From NCBI RefSeq assembly GCF_947493735.1, contig NZ_CANLSL010000001.1, positions 186,001 to 250,000 of the forward strand: a stretch of DNA of 64,000 nucleotides, given 5' to 3'. Numbering within the stretch: the stretch's first letter is position 1; each line of letters starts with the position of its first letter. Origin of the DNA: an uncultured Acinetobacter sp. Lineage in GTDB: Bacteria; Pseudomonadota; Gammaproteobacteria; Pseudomonadales; Moraxellaceae. Of the stretch, positions 38,137-47,041 are shown one piece after another. Made by a program: the position numbers and the translations under genes. The notes beneath the pieces are model-generated. The model saw nothing but the letters and a program-made list of their open reading frames with translations. It did not search any database and was not told where the DNA came from.

Positions 38137-39558
38137 TTATTCTCCCGCCCCAATGCCTTCATTATTTTGAATCGCTTGCCAAAAGGTTTGATTCATCGTG
38201 TACATCGCATCCGCTTGTGTCACCTCATCGGCTTCAAAGCCCTGACTGATACTTTGTAGCTCGATAAAGCGCTGCCATGCTTGACGCAGTAGCTCGATTT
38301 TTTGCAAACGTGTTTGTTGCAACTGTTGCGTGGCTTGCTGTACGTCAGTGACGGAGAATTTTCCTGCTCGGAAACCGACCATGACTTTCTGTTGCACTTG
38401 CTCTGCCAAAGGCACTTGTACTTGATCGACCTGCTGAAACTGTTTGTAAAGTCCATTGAGTTGATCAAGCAAAGTCTGTAATTTCAATTCGGCTTGCTCA
38501 AGCTGATAACGCTGTTGCTGTGCAAGGCTAGATTGTTTTGCCTGCACCATCGCTGTCTTATACTGATTGCGATTAAATATATTGAGCGGAATTTCCACGC
38601 CGACGTTGAGTCGAGTATTGCTCTCTTGCTCAGGCGATTTGTTTTGGGTCATACCCAATAGCAAAGTCGGCTGAGGACGAGCTTCAGATTTGAGCATTGC
38701 AAGCTCGGCATAGCTTTGCTTGCTTTGTAGTTGCAGATTTTGCATCAGCCAATTGTTTTTCGACTGTGCTAAGACTTGATCTTTCGACCATTTTGGGAAG
38801 ATATTTTCCACGGCTAATGCAGAAGCATTCATGGTATTTTGAGTTAAAGATCGCTCCCCCCAAAGTGTGGATAAATTCTGCTTGGCTGCCTGCAACTGCT
38901 GTGTGACTTGCACCGCTAGACGTGCATCAGACAGCACATTCATTTTGATGCGATCGACATCGACTTGTGCAATTGCACCTGCTTGGTAGCGTTTTTGTGT
39001 GGCATCTAAGATGTGCTGACTCGTTGCAAGTTGTTGCTCGATCAGCTGATGTTCTAATTCGGCAATCACCGTTTCTGACCAAAGATGACTGACGATCAAT
39101 TCCAGTTTGGCACGATAGATCTTTTCATTAAGCTCAATCTGCTCGGAAGACAGCTTGGCAAGATCACGCCTTGCCTGACGTACACCGAATATATCTAAAG
39201 GCTGTGCAATACCGATGCTCAGCTCACGCTCTTGATCATTGGCAAAACCAGTTTGTTGAATGCTCAGACTTGGATTTTGCCACAGTTGACTTTGTGCAAG
39301 ATTGGCTTGACCAATCTGTTGTTGTGTTTGCCATAACCCTGTTTGCAACTGATATTGTAGTGTTTGATCTATTGCCTGACTCAGACTATGAGTCTGTGCA
39401 TTTTGATTTGAAATTGAAGCTTGAATGGATTGATTCTTCGTCGAATCGCTTGGTATCTCTGTATTGTCTGCATAAGTATTTGATGCACAGATTACAGCCA
39501 TAGCCATGCACAATGCCTTGAAAGCATAGGTTCGACTTTGATCTTTGAAAACTTTCAT
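38137..39558 (-). CDS. czcC: Outer-membrane efflux channel CzcC-like (TolC family)
   Basis: TolC-type outer-membrane factor of 473 residues. It has a signal peptide (MKVFKDQSRTYAFKALCMAM through SNTYA), then long Gln/Leu/Ala-rich helices, two OEP repeats, and the typical FRAGKFSVTDVQQATQQLQQ near the C-terminus. ATG 39558 is preferred over an upstream GTG because GGGA lies 6 bases before it. It ends two bases before czcB starts. Gene order I-C-B-A is standard for cobalt-zinc-cadmium resistance clusters. Confidence 0.92.
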   Translation of the reverse strand: MKVFKDQSRTYAFKALCMAMAVICASNTYADNTEIPSDSTKNQSIQASISNQNAQTHSLSQAIDQTLQYQLQTGLWQTQQQIGQANLAQSQLWQNPSLSIQQTGFANDQERELSIGIAQPLDIFGVRQARRDLAKLSSEQIELNEKIYRAKLELIVSHLWSETVIAELEHQLIEQQLATSQHILDATQKRYQAGAIAQVDVDRIKMNVLSDARLAVQVTQQLQAAKQNLSTLWGERSLTQNTMNASALAVENIFPKWSKDQVLAQSKNNWLMQNLQLQSKQSYAELAMLKSEARPQPTLLLGMTQNKSPEQESNTRLNVGVEIPLNIFNRNQYKTAMVQAKQSSLAQQQRYQLEQAELKLQTLLDQLNGLYKQFQQVDQVQVPLAEQVQQKVMVGFRAGKFSVTDVQQATQQLQQTRLQKIELLRQAWQRFIELQSISQGFEADEVTQADAMYTMNQTFWQAIQNNEGIGAGE

Positions 39559-39631
39559 ATGTATTCCCACAATTTTTTAATACGAAACTGCTTTTAACTT
39601 GGTTAAAAACGTCGTGGTGGGAATGTTGAGG

Positions 39632-40081
39632 CTACCCCACCTGTAGCGGGGATGAAAGCGGTGGTGGCGTGATCGCACCTAGATCGGGAGATTGATACAG
39701 ATTGTTCCAAACAAACTGTGGTGTACGGCTCATCTGAAACGCATTCGACTGCACAATCTCTGCAAGTGTGTCTTGGATCAACAGATGACCCATAGATGGC
39801 AAATGATCATGATGATCTTGGGAAAGGTTCAGCTGATTTTCGCTGAGCTGATTTTCACTGAACTTGTTTTGCGTATCATTGCTCTGCTTGACTTGATCAT
39901 GCGAATGGCTTTGATCTGTATGACTTAGACATTTCTCTAAGACTTGATGATGCCCAAAATGCGTTTCATGAACTTGTGACAAATCGACACTTTCATGCTG
40001 ACAAAACGCTGCCGCCACATTCCAAGCACTTTGGAATATGAACAAACTCATCATGATCAAGATCAGTGGCAGTTTTTTCAT
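39632..40081 (-). CDS. czcI: CzcI-like periplasmic metal-resistance protein
   Basis: A 149-residue small exported protein preceding czcC. The signal peptide MKKLPLILIMMSLFIFQSAW through VAAA is followed by a His-rich body: QHESVDL, HETHFGHHQ, SHTDQSHSHD, DHHDHLPSMGH. CzcI proteins sit at the head of czc clusters and are thought to modulate metal sensing or export; the mechanism is unsettled. The start is ATG 40081; the frame is open upstream to 40186 but has no ribosome-binding site there. No czcR/czcS two-component regulator is encoded nearby. Confidence 0.82.
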   Translation of the reverse strand: MKKLPLILIMMSLFIFQSAWNVAAAFCQHESVDLSQVHETHFGHHQVLEKCLSHTDQSHSHDQVKQSNDTQNKFSENQLSENQLNLSQDHHDHLPSMGHLLIQDTLAEIVQSNAFQMSRTPQFVWNNLYQSPDLGAITPPPLSSPLQVG

Positions 40082-40216
40082 GTCAAATTTTTCATATCGT
40101 CGGTGAAATTCAGCGCAACGATTCGCTATAGGTGAACACAACAGATTGCTTAGATTGTAAACAAGATTAGGAAATGTGCACAACAAATCTGTGCTTTTTT
40201 CACGGATTTACAAAAA

Positions 40217-40480
40217 CTACTTCCACTTTACCGTTTGGATTTCAATTTTTTGGGCTGATTTCCCATCACTTGGATCGTTCTCGGTATCACAACCACACCC
40301 GCCACCACAGCCAACGGGCGCTTTGGGTGCAAGCCATTTTGCAAGGGTAGACCATCCTCGATTCTGACTAAAGTTGGAAAGCACAGAAAATGTTTTCTTT
40401 GCCGTATTTGGAAAAACTTTCTTAAATACGACCAACACACTCCACAATACCAGTAGCGTAATAATCAGCATCTCAATCAT
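40217..40480 (-). CDS. Small membrane protein with Cys motif next to feoB (DUF6587-like)
   Basis: An 87-residue protein: one N-terminal membrane helix (MLIITLLVLWSVLVVFKKVF), a basic linker, and a Cys-rich motif VGCGGGCGCD, then an acidic/lysine tail. Small proteins of this type follow feoB in Acinetobacter and relatives and may play the FeoC-like accessory role; the three close Cys could bind iron or an Fe-S cluster (inference). The start at ATG 40480 has a GGGAGA upstream. It lies 70 bases after feoB on the same strand. Confidence 0.8.
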   Translation of the reverse strand: MIEMLIITLLVLWSVLVVFKKVFPNTAKKTFSVLSNFSQNRGWSTLAKWLAPKAPVGCGGGCGCDTENDPSDGKSAQKIEIQTVKWK

Positions 40481-40550
40481 GATTTCTCTCCCATGACCAT
40501 TCTCCAAACAGAGTTTAGGTAAATCGTACTGTGAAAGTTTTCACTTCCAA

Positions 40551-42413
40551 TTAACCTAAATTAAAAACACGCACGGCGATTTGATAAACAAAAAACGACA
40601 TCAAATATGCCAAGCCGAATAAATACACCGTCATGACCGCCACATTGCGCCATGAGCCTGTTTCACGACGTACCGTTGCTAAGGTCGCTAGACAATGTGG
40701 TGCATATACGAACCACGCTAGCAACGCCAATCCCGTTGCCAACGACCAGCCTGAGCCATCCGCACTAATCAACTGTGCCAAACTCTCCGCCTGTACATCT
40801 TCACTGCCCGACAATGCGTACACTGTGCCCAGTGCCGCCACTGCAACCTCACGTGCCGCCATCGCAGGAATCAAGGCAATACAAATCTGCCAATTAAAAC
40901 CAATCGGCGCAAAGAACGGTTGCATCCAATGTCCAAGCATCCCTGCAAAACTATAATCAATCGCAGACATGGTCGCATCGGCAGGCGGTTGTGGGAAAGT
41001 ACACAAAAACCACAGCAAAATCGACAAGGCAAAAATGATCCCACCAACACGCTTTAAGAAAATCATGCCGCGCTCATAGACACCGATTAGGATATTTTTC
41101 CAATCAGGAATACGATAGCTCGGTAGCTCAAGCATTAAGGCATGCTCAGACTTATCTCGGCGGAACAATTTGACGATATAACTGACAATCAACGCACTGA
41201 CAATGCCTGCCATATACAGACCAAACAGCACTAAACCTTGTAAATTGAAAATCCCTGCAACCATCTGCTGAGGAATAAATGCGGCAATGAGTAGTGCATA
41301 CACTGGCAAGCGTGCTGAACAGGTCATCAGCGGTGCAACCAAAATCGTGGTAAAACGATCTCGTGGATCACTAATCGTTCGTGTCGCCATAATCCCAGGA
41401 ATCGCACAGGCAAAGCTTGATAACAATGGAATGAAAGCACGACCGCTTAAACCTGCTTTAAACATCAGCTTGTCTAGCAAAAATGCAGCACGTGGCAAAT
41501 AACCCGACTCTTCCAAAATCAAAATAAAGAAGAATAAAATCAAAATCTGTGGCAAGAATACGACCACGCCACCTGCACCGCCGATAATCCCATCAACCAC
41601 CAAACTTTGTAATAATGGATGCGAAATATTTGCGCCAATCACTTCGCCAAGCCAACCAAAGAAGGTTTCAATGGCATCCATAAATGGACCTGCCCAAGCA
41701 AAAACCGCTTGGAAAACCACAAACATCAGCACTGCAAGACTGAGCAAACCCAACACAGGATGTAAAAATAATTTATCTAAGAATGTGGTACGACTATCTT
41801 CTTGTACAGCAGAAGTCACGGTCACGCCAAGTAGCTCATCAATCGAATCGTGAATGCTCGACTGTACTTGATAGGTCGGGACTTTAAAGTCACTTTTATC
41901 TAAAGAACTCAACAGGTTTTGCACGCCACCTGTACGCACTGCAACCGTTTCAACCACACTGACACCAAGCTTCTCAGACAATGCTTGGGCATTGATCTGC
42001 ATGCCACGACGACGAGCTTCATCCATCATATTCAAGACGATCAACATTGGCCGTTGTAATGCCACGACTTCTAATAATAAATTCAAATGAAGCTTTAAGT
42101 TGGTCACATCAATGACCACTAATAGCGCATCTTGCTCTGCTTCACTTTTCAGCACGCCTTGACAGACATCACGAGTGATCGCCTCATCTGGGCTGGTCGC
42201 TTCCAAGCTATACGCACCCGGCAAATCCAAAACCCGCACATTACGACCAGACGGTAGACTAAAATGCCCTTCTTTACGCTCAACCGTTACCCCTGCGTAG
42301 TTGGCGACTTTCTGACGTGTGCCTGTCAGTTGGTTAAAGAGTGAGGTTTTACCACAGTTTGGGTTGCCGACTAAGGCGACACGTAGCAATTCATTCATGG
42401 TTTGTTCGCTCAT
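40551..42413 (-). CDS. feoB: Ferrous iron transporter FeoB
   Basis: GTP-driven Fe(II) importer of the inner membrane. It is 620 residues with an N-terminal G domain (G1 GNPNCGKTSLFNQLTG, G3 DLPGAYSL, G4 NMMDEA), then a GDI domain and a polytopic C-terminal channel with two Gate motifs and about 8 hydrophobic segments. It is shorter than E. coli FeoB (773) but typical of this genus. AAGGA precedes ATG 42413. It lies 11 bases after feoA; the operon is feoA-feoB-small Cys protein. Confidence 0.96.
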   Translation of the reverse strand: MSEQTMNELLRVALVGNPNCGKTSLFNQLTGTRQKVANYAGVTVERKEGHFSLPSGRNVRVLDLPGAYSLEATSPDEAITRDVCQGVLKSEAEQDALLVVIDVTNLKLHLNLLLEVVALQRPMLIVLNMMDEARRRGMQINAQALSEKLGVSVVETVAVRTGGVQNLLSSLDKSDFKVPTYQVQSSIHDSIDELLGVTVTSAVQEDSRTTFLDKLFLHPVLGLLSLAVLMFVVFQAVFAWAGPFMDAIETFFGWLGEVIGANISHPLLQSLVVDGIIGGAGGVVVFLPQILILFFFILILEESGYLPRAAFLLDKLMFKAGLSGRAFIPLLSSFACAIPGIMATRTISDPRDRFTTILVAPLMTCSARLPVYALLIAAFIPQQMVAGIFNLQGLVLFGLYMAGIVSALIVSYIVKLFRRDKSEHALMLELPSYRIPDWKNILIGVYERGMIFLKRVGGIIFALSILLWFLCTFPQPPADATMSAIDYSFAGMLGHWMQPFFAPIGFNWQICIALIPAMAAREVAVAALGTVYALSGSEDVQAESLAQLISADGSGWSLATGLALLAWFVYAPHCLATLATVRRETGSWRNVAVMTVYLFGLAYLMSFFVYQIAVRVFNLG

Positions 42414-42424
42414 GCTCGTGTTCC

Positions 42425-42679
42425 TTAAACCAATTCCACTTCGATACGTTCTGCTTCATTACTGCGGAGTGCAAATCGAGTAAACCCGATTTTGATCAGC
42501 AATGGTTCTCCACCAAAAATACCACGAGCCAGCACCTCAACTTCTTCGCCTGTAACAAAGCCCAAACTGGTTAAACGCGTTGCGATCGCATCTTTTCCGT
42601 CAGCAACTTCTTCAACCAAGTGATGATGTACTTGGGTAATTCGGGCAATTTGATTGGATTTGAGTTGAGATAAGCGCAC
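42425..42679 (-). CDS. feoA: Ferrous iron transport protein FeoA
   Basis: An 84-residue SH3-like cytosolic protein that assists FeoB. Typical pattern: MRLSQLKSNQIARI, LTSLGFVTGEEVEVLARGIF, GEPLLIKIGFTRFALRSNEA. A His-rich insert HHHLVEE lies near residue 18. First gene of the feo operon, under the Fur-like site upstream. Confidence 0.93.
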   Translation of the reverse strand: MRLSQLKSNQIARITQVHHHLVEEVADGKDAIATRLTSLGFVTGEEVEVLARGIFGGEPLLIKIGFTRFALRSNEAERIEVELV

Positions 42680-42724
42680 GGCACAGCCTTTTGGATGGAT
42701 GTAAAATGTTAATCACACAGTATA

Positions 42725-42745
42725 AATAAAAATGAGAATTTTTTC
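42725..42745 (-). promoter_or_regulatory. Possible Fur box upstream of feoA
   Basis: AATAAAAATGAGAATTTTTT resembles the Fur consensus (AATGAGAAT core with AT-rich arms) about 45-65 bases upstream of feoA. Only the core is well conserved; the feo operon is a classical Fur target. Confidence 0.4.
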
Positions 42746-42954
42746 CATTACAGCTTAACAAAGAATGCTTGTTTTTTTGCACAATTTTGATGCACGTTGT
42801 TTTTATTTAATGTGCAAAGCGATTTTTAAATTTTTGAATTGCACTAACGCTGACTTTCTCTTAACCTGTTTTTTTGAGTGAACACTTTTTACATCGCTCA
42901 ATTCTTCATACGCTTCATTTTTCCGATTGAACACTATTTTATGCTGAATCATTT

Positions 42955-43875
42955 ATGCTGAATGCCAAAAAAGTCCGCACACCTACACCTGTCAGCATTC
43001 CGTCAGAGTTTAGCTATTTACAGGGTTTTCGTGATTATTTGATCAGCCATAGCAGTAGTGTACATACTCGTAATGCTTATTTATCTGATCTGATTCTCTG
43101 TGCAAAATGTAGTGACGTGGCAATTCCTGATTGGAGCGCAGAACACGTTCAAGCCGTTTTATTAAAATTGACCGAACAAGACAAAAGCCCTCGTTCGATT
43201 GCACGTGCCATGTCTGCATTACGACAGTTTTTTAAGTTTTTACGTGAAACAGGTATTCGCCAAGATGATCCATTGGCTGAGCAAAAAACACCACGTCAAG
43301 GGCGACCATTACCAAAAAATTTATCCAATATTGAAGTCGAACAGCTCATTGATGCACCTGACACTTCAACGGTTTTAGGAATGCGTGACCGCACCATGCT
43401 TGAGGTGCTGTACGCATGTGGGCTTCGTGTCAGCGAACTAATTGGCTTGCAAACCCAAATGCTCAATCTCGAGCAAGGCTTTGTCCGTATCAAAGGTAAA
43501 GGTAACAAAGAACGCCTTGTGCCACTTGGTGAAATTGCGATTGATTGGATTAAAAAATATCTACAAAACGCACGACCTGAACTCTACAAACATTCCACCG
43601 ATGCACTCTTTCTCACCCAACATGGCGGTGTGATGTCACGCCAAAACTTTTGGTATGCGATCAAACGCTATGCCCTGCAAGCCAATATTCAACAAGACAT
43701 TTCACCGCACGTTTTACGTCATGCCTTTGCCACGCACTTGCTCAATCATGGTGCAGACTTACGGGTGGTGCAGATGCTTCTTGGTCATGCCAATTTGTCC
43801 ACGACACAGATTTATACCCACGTTGCCCAAGCACGGATGCAACAATTACATAAACAACATCACCCTCGGGGCTAA
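42955..43875 (+). CDS. xerD: Site-specific tyrosine recombinase XerD
   Basis: Resolves chromosome dimers at dif with XerC and FtsK. It is 306 residues: a SAM-like core-binding domain (about 20-105) and a catalytic domain with the Arg of CGLRVSELIGL, the HVLRHAFATH box, the LLGHANLSTTQIYTHV box and its nucleophile Tyr. The C-terminus LHKQHHPRG is XerD-type (XerC differs). In related bacteria dsbC and hom follow directly; here a protease/lipoprotein pair lies between. Confidence 0.93.
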   Translation: MLNAKKVRTPTPVSIPSEFSYLQGFRDYLISHSSSVHTRNAYLSDLILCAKCSDVAIPDWSAEHVQAVLLKLTEQDKSPRSIARAMSALRQFFKFLRETGIRQDDPLAEQKTPRQGRPLPKNLSNIEVEQLIDAPDTSTVLGMRDRTMLEVLYACGLRVSELIGLQTQMLNLEQGFVRIKGKGNKERLVPLGEIAIDWIKKYLQNARPELYKHSTDALFLTQHGGVMSRQNFWYAIKRYALQANIQQDISPHVLRHAFATHLLNHGADLRVVQMLLGHANLSTTQIYTHVAQARMQQLHKQHHPRG

Positions 43876-43885
43876 TTTATTGACT

Positions 43886-43908
43886 ACTACAATCTTATTT
43901 GTAGTTTT
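43886..43908 (+). terminator. Probable terminator after xerD
   Basis: Stem ACTACAA/TTGTAGT with a 6-base loop and a short T-run, 10 bases past the xerD stop. Confidence 0.6.
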
Positions 43909-44025
43909 CAGCCTAACAATATTGATTCAAAAAAATTAATACAAATTAACACAAAACTAACAAATTAAGGGTGCAGGTTAAGATAGAGTTTTTCTACACA
44001 GATTATTAAAATTATGGAGTTTCTT

Positions 44026-45414
44026 GTGACTTCTTTCAATATAAGAATATGTTTATTCCTAGCTATATGTTCGCCAGTCACTACATATGCTAGTGATCAA
44101 AATTCAACCCCATTAAGTGCAGCAGAAGCGCTTGCCATTGATGCTAAATATTACGCAGAATCATATGGTGTCTCAGAAGATGAGGCAATGAGAAGAATAC
44201 TGATCATGCATGATAGTTCAGATCAAATTAAACAACTACAACAAGAATATGGGACAAAAATATCTGGAATATACTTTGATCAAGGTAAAGATTTTGGTCT
44301 AAAGGTTAATTTAACTGGAAATGATGTACCAAGTGATGTAGAGCTCATTCGAAAAGCATCAACATCTGTTAAAAACATATTAACTCACAATTTAAATAGT
44401 AATCTTAAAAAACTAGGTATTGCTACAGAAAGTCTTAACAAGGCACAAGCCAAGATAGGTCAAAATATTTCAGCCAAAGTTTCGTTTAGTGGTAATGCCA
44501 AACACAATAAAGACGAGAGATTAAAAATATTAGAGCAAGCAAAGCAAAATCTTCTTTCAAAAATACCTTCCTTTGAAATGATTGCTGACAACGAAGTGAC
44601 TGGTGGGGCTACTTTATATGTTAAAGCGGATAATGGAAGTGTACAAAAAATAGCTGAAAGCATCCTCAATATGCCTATTACGGTTGAGGTAATTCCATCA
44701 GGTATTGTTGCAACACATACTAGAGGTGGTTCAAAACTTGTTAAGACCGATAATGGCAATCTGCATTGTATGACAGGGTTTGTTGCAAAACACTCATCAG
44801 GGCAACAAGGCGTACTTACAGCAGGACATTGCCTAAAAGATAATACTCCATTGTCATATACAGATAAGGATGGATCTAAATATCCAGTGACTACTGTTTC
44901 TTCTATTTTCGATAGCCGAGGAGATTTAGGTTTTATTACAGCATCACATGCCACTTCAACAGGGCAGTTTTATGCAGATAATACCGCAAATCCTCGCACA
45001 GTATCAGCAGTACAAAGTAGATCAGGGACGCGCGTTGCTAGTGGAACAGTCACAGGATCCTATATCTGTCACCTAGGACAAACTTCACCAACAGACCAAA
45101 CTTTAATGCAAAGTTGTGGTGAGGTAAGTAGTATCAATGGGCAAGGTAGTGATGGTGTTGGTGGAAATACTTATGTTATTGTTAAAAACACAAAAAGTGG
45201 CGGAGGAACAACCTACAATCCCTCTACTGATGGTATTGGAACATTAAGATGTGTAGGTGGTGATAGTGGTGGTCCATGGTTTGCGTATACGACTGCTTAC
45301 GGTATTCAATCTGGGTGCGCATGGTTTGATAATGCTAAAAAACAAACCAAGATTGTCGTATATACTAGCTTAGACTATGCAGGTTTAGTGGGGGCGACAA
45401 TTGTTAAAAATTAA
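44026..45414 (+). CDS. Secreted S1 (chymotrypsin/streptogrisin-like) serine protease
   Basis: A 462-residue preproprotein. Signal peptide MTSFNIRICLFLAICSPVTTYA; a prodomain of roughly 200 residues follows, then an S1 protease domain with the triad His268 (LTAGHC), Asp300 (RGDLGF) and Ser414 (GGDSGGPW). Cys residues near 244, 269, 409 and 427 could form two disulfides. The organisation, with a C-terminal protease after a long prosegment, resembles streptogrisins/alpha-lytic protease. The start is GTG 44026, with GGAG at 44016-44019; an ATG at 44014 overlaps the ribosome-binding site. The DNA is AT-rich with unusual AGA codons, suggesting transfer. The next gene overlaps it by 14 bases. Confidence 0.88.
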   Translation: MTSFNIRICLFLAICSPVTTYASDQNSTPLSAAEALAIDAKYYAESYGVSEDEAMRRILIMHDSSDQIKQLQQEYGTKISGIYFDQGKDFGLKVNLTGNDVPSDVELIRKASTSVKNILTHNLNSNLKKLGIATESLNKAQAKIGQNISAKVSFSGNAKHNKDERLKILEQAKQNLLSKIPSFEMIADNEVTGGATLYVKADNGSVQKIAESILNMPITVEVIPSGIVATHTRGGSKLVKTDNGNLHCMTGFVAKHSSGQQGVLTAGHCLKDNTPLSYTDKDGSKYPVTTVSSIFDSRGDLGFITASHATSTGQFYADNTANPRTVSAVQSRSGTRVASGTVTGSYICHLGQTSPTDQTLMQSCGEVSSINGQGSDGVGGNTYVIVKNTKSGGGTTYNPSTDGIGTLRCVGGDSGGPWFAYTTAYGIQSGCAWFDNAKKQTKIVVYTSLDYAGLVGATIVKN

Positions 45415-45868
45415 AGACACTATAATTCTAAGTATTGTGTTTATCGCTGCCTGCCAACCTTCAAGTCCATCTATGACTGAAAATATCAAGCAAAATGAGG
45501 CGAAGGAACACAATAATAGCCCAATTATTCTGCGATATAATGTACCAGTTGTTGATCCCGTTTTAACTACTGCGAGAAACTTTGGATATTTAAGTGTGGA
45601 AAATAATTGTCTCGTCATTAAATTAGATAAAGACTCTACAACATCAATGGCTTTAGCCTTACCTATTAGTGAGGATAAAAGTCAATGGCAGACACAGTGG
45701 GATAGCAAAAACCAAACGCTGATCTTTGATGGTCAAAGATATCAACTTGGTCAACGCTTGGACTTAGGTGGTCATGGTGGATTTGATCCCAAACGAATTT
45801 CAAACCCATCACCTGCTTGCAAAGATTATTCTATTTGGGGAGGATATATCATAGGTATTCTAGAGTAG
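45401..45868 (+). CDS. Small lipoprotein coupled to the secreted protease
   Basis: A 155-residue predicted lipoprotein of unknown function. The N-terminal hydrophobic stretch IILSIVFIAAC ends in a lipobox-like IAAC (Cys18). The mature part is polar with two further Cys (in ENNCLVIKL and SPACKDYS) and a Gly-rich LGGHGGFDP. It starts at TTG 45401 with GTGGGGG just upstream, inside the last codons of the protease, so the two are translationally coupled. As an exported partner it might be an inhibitor, chaperone or anchor for the protease; that is inference. It is AT-rich like the protease gene. Confidence 0.75.
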   Translation: MLKIKDTIILSIVFIAACQPSSPSMTENIKQNEAKEHNNSPIILRYNVPVVDPVLTTARNFGYLSVENNCLVIKLDKDSTTSMALALPISEDKSQWQTQWDSKNQTLIFDGQRYQLGQRLDLGGHGGFDPKRISNPSPACKDYSIWGGYIIGILE

Positions 45869-46099
45869 CGTTATTTTCAATCAGGCATCAAAAAATGGGA
45901 ATTCCCAGCACTTTTGAGCGATCATCAACGTATCGCTTTTGGGAATTTCAACATTTTGACTAAATCTTAAGAGGATATTTTAAAGGTATCTCTTTAGGAC
46001 ATGCTTTGACGATTTAAAAAGTACATTCTCTAGGCAGTGTTCCTGCTTTTTGCTATATTATGCGCTCATTCCAATTTGAATTTGATTCATAGGCATTTT

Positions 46100-46918
46100 A
46101 TGCAATTGTTGAAATTTGCGCTCAGCGCAGTATTGATGGGTGGTTTGCTTGCGACAACTGCTTGTTCGAAGAACGATCAAGAGCCCACTGATAGCAATGA
46201 AATCACTGCAACGATGCCTGTTTCTGGCGAAGCATCAACTTTGACTGAGCGTAATGCACAGCAACGTTTCATCAAAAACCTACAAGCCAACTTTGATAAA
46301 GCAGGACTGACCGCAAAAATCATCAATGTCAAATCCACTGAGATTCCAAACTGGTTTTGGGTAACCTTAGAAGGTTTCCCTGCGGTATTGGCAAGTAGCG
46401 ATGGCAAATATATCTTTCAAGGTGACATGATTCGACTTGGTGAAAGTGCAATTCATAATGTCAGTGAAGATTTGCAAGCAGGTGACAACAAAGCTGAATT
46501 CGCCAAACTCAAAAAAGAAGATTTGATTGTCTACCCTGCTAAAGGTAAAACCAAGCATGTGATTTATGTCTTTACCGATGCAAGCTGTCCGTATTGCCAT
46601 AAGTTGCATGAACATATGGATGAATTTAACAGCAAAGGCGTTGAAGTGCGCTATATCGCTTGGCCTCGTGGTGAGCAGTTCTTCCCGACCATGCAAAGTA
46701 TTTGGTGTAGCGAAGATCGAAAATCAGCCTTTAACGCTGCAATTGCAGGACTTCCTGTGGTGGCGAATGAATGTCAAAACCCTGTGATGGCACAATACGA
46801 GCTTGGCACGAAGATCGGTGTCAATGGTACGCCTGCGATTTACAGTGAAGATGGCCGTTATTTGGCAGGCTACATTGAGCCTGATGCTCTGTTACAGCGC
46901 TTGAATGAAAAACGCTAG
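46100..46918 (+). CDS. dsbC: Thiol:disulfide interchange protein DsbC family
   Basis: Periplasmic disulfide isomerase of 272 residues. The N-terminal export signal ends LLATTACSKND; the Cys may be lipidated, though the lipobox is imperfect. An N-terminal dimerisation domain (about 55-130) and a thioredoxin fold with active-site CPYC (in TDASCPYCHKLHEHM) follow; the cis-Pro segment NGTPAIYSEDGRYLAGY is present. ATG 46100 is preferred over the open frame from 46037. Isomerase versus other DsbC/DsbG function cannot be separated by eye. Confidence 0.9.
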   Translation: MQLLKFALSAVLMGGLLATTACSKNDQEPTDSNEITATMPVSGEASTLTERNAQQRFIKNLQANFDKAGLTAKIINVKSTEIPNWFWVTLEGFPAVLASSDGKYIFQGDMIRLGESAIHNVSEDLQAGDNKAEFAKLKKEDLIVYPAKGKTKHVIYVFTDASCPYCHKLHEHMDEFNSKGVEVRYIAWPRGEQFFPTMQSIWCSEDRKSAFNAAIAGLPVVANECQNPVMAQYELGTKIGVNGTPAIYSEDGRYLAGYIEPDALLQRLNEKR

Positions 46919-46962
46919 TTTCAAATGCTGTTTTTTAAAAAATAGCTTTAAAAAGTGAAACT

Positions 46963-46996
46963 AAAGCGATCTTTCCCTAGAGTCTAGGGCGCTTTT
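46963..46996 (+). terminator. Terminator after dsbC
   Basis: Stem AAAGCG/CGCTTT enclosing CCCTAGA/TCTAGGG, followed by a T-run, just upstream of hom. Confidence 0.7.
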
Positions 46997-47041
46997 TCGC
47001 TATTATTTCAACAATTTTTAAATAGTTTTTTGGAGTATGAC

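Noticed and set aside
40178-40200. Possible plus-strand terminator GCACA/TGTGC with T-run upstream of czcI
   Set aside because: The stem is only 5 bp and all nearby genes are on the minus strand, so there is no transcript for it to end.
44460-44954. 164-codon frame antisense to the secreted protease
   Set aside because: Wholly inside a gene with intact catalytic motifs; no start signal and no recognisable domain.
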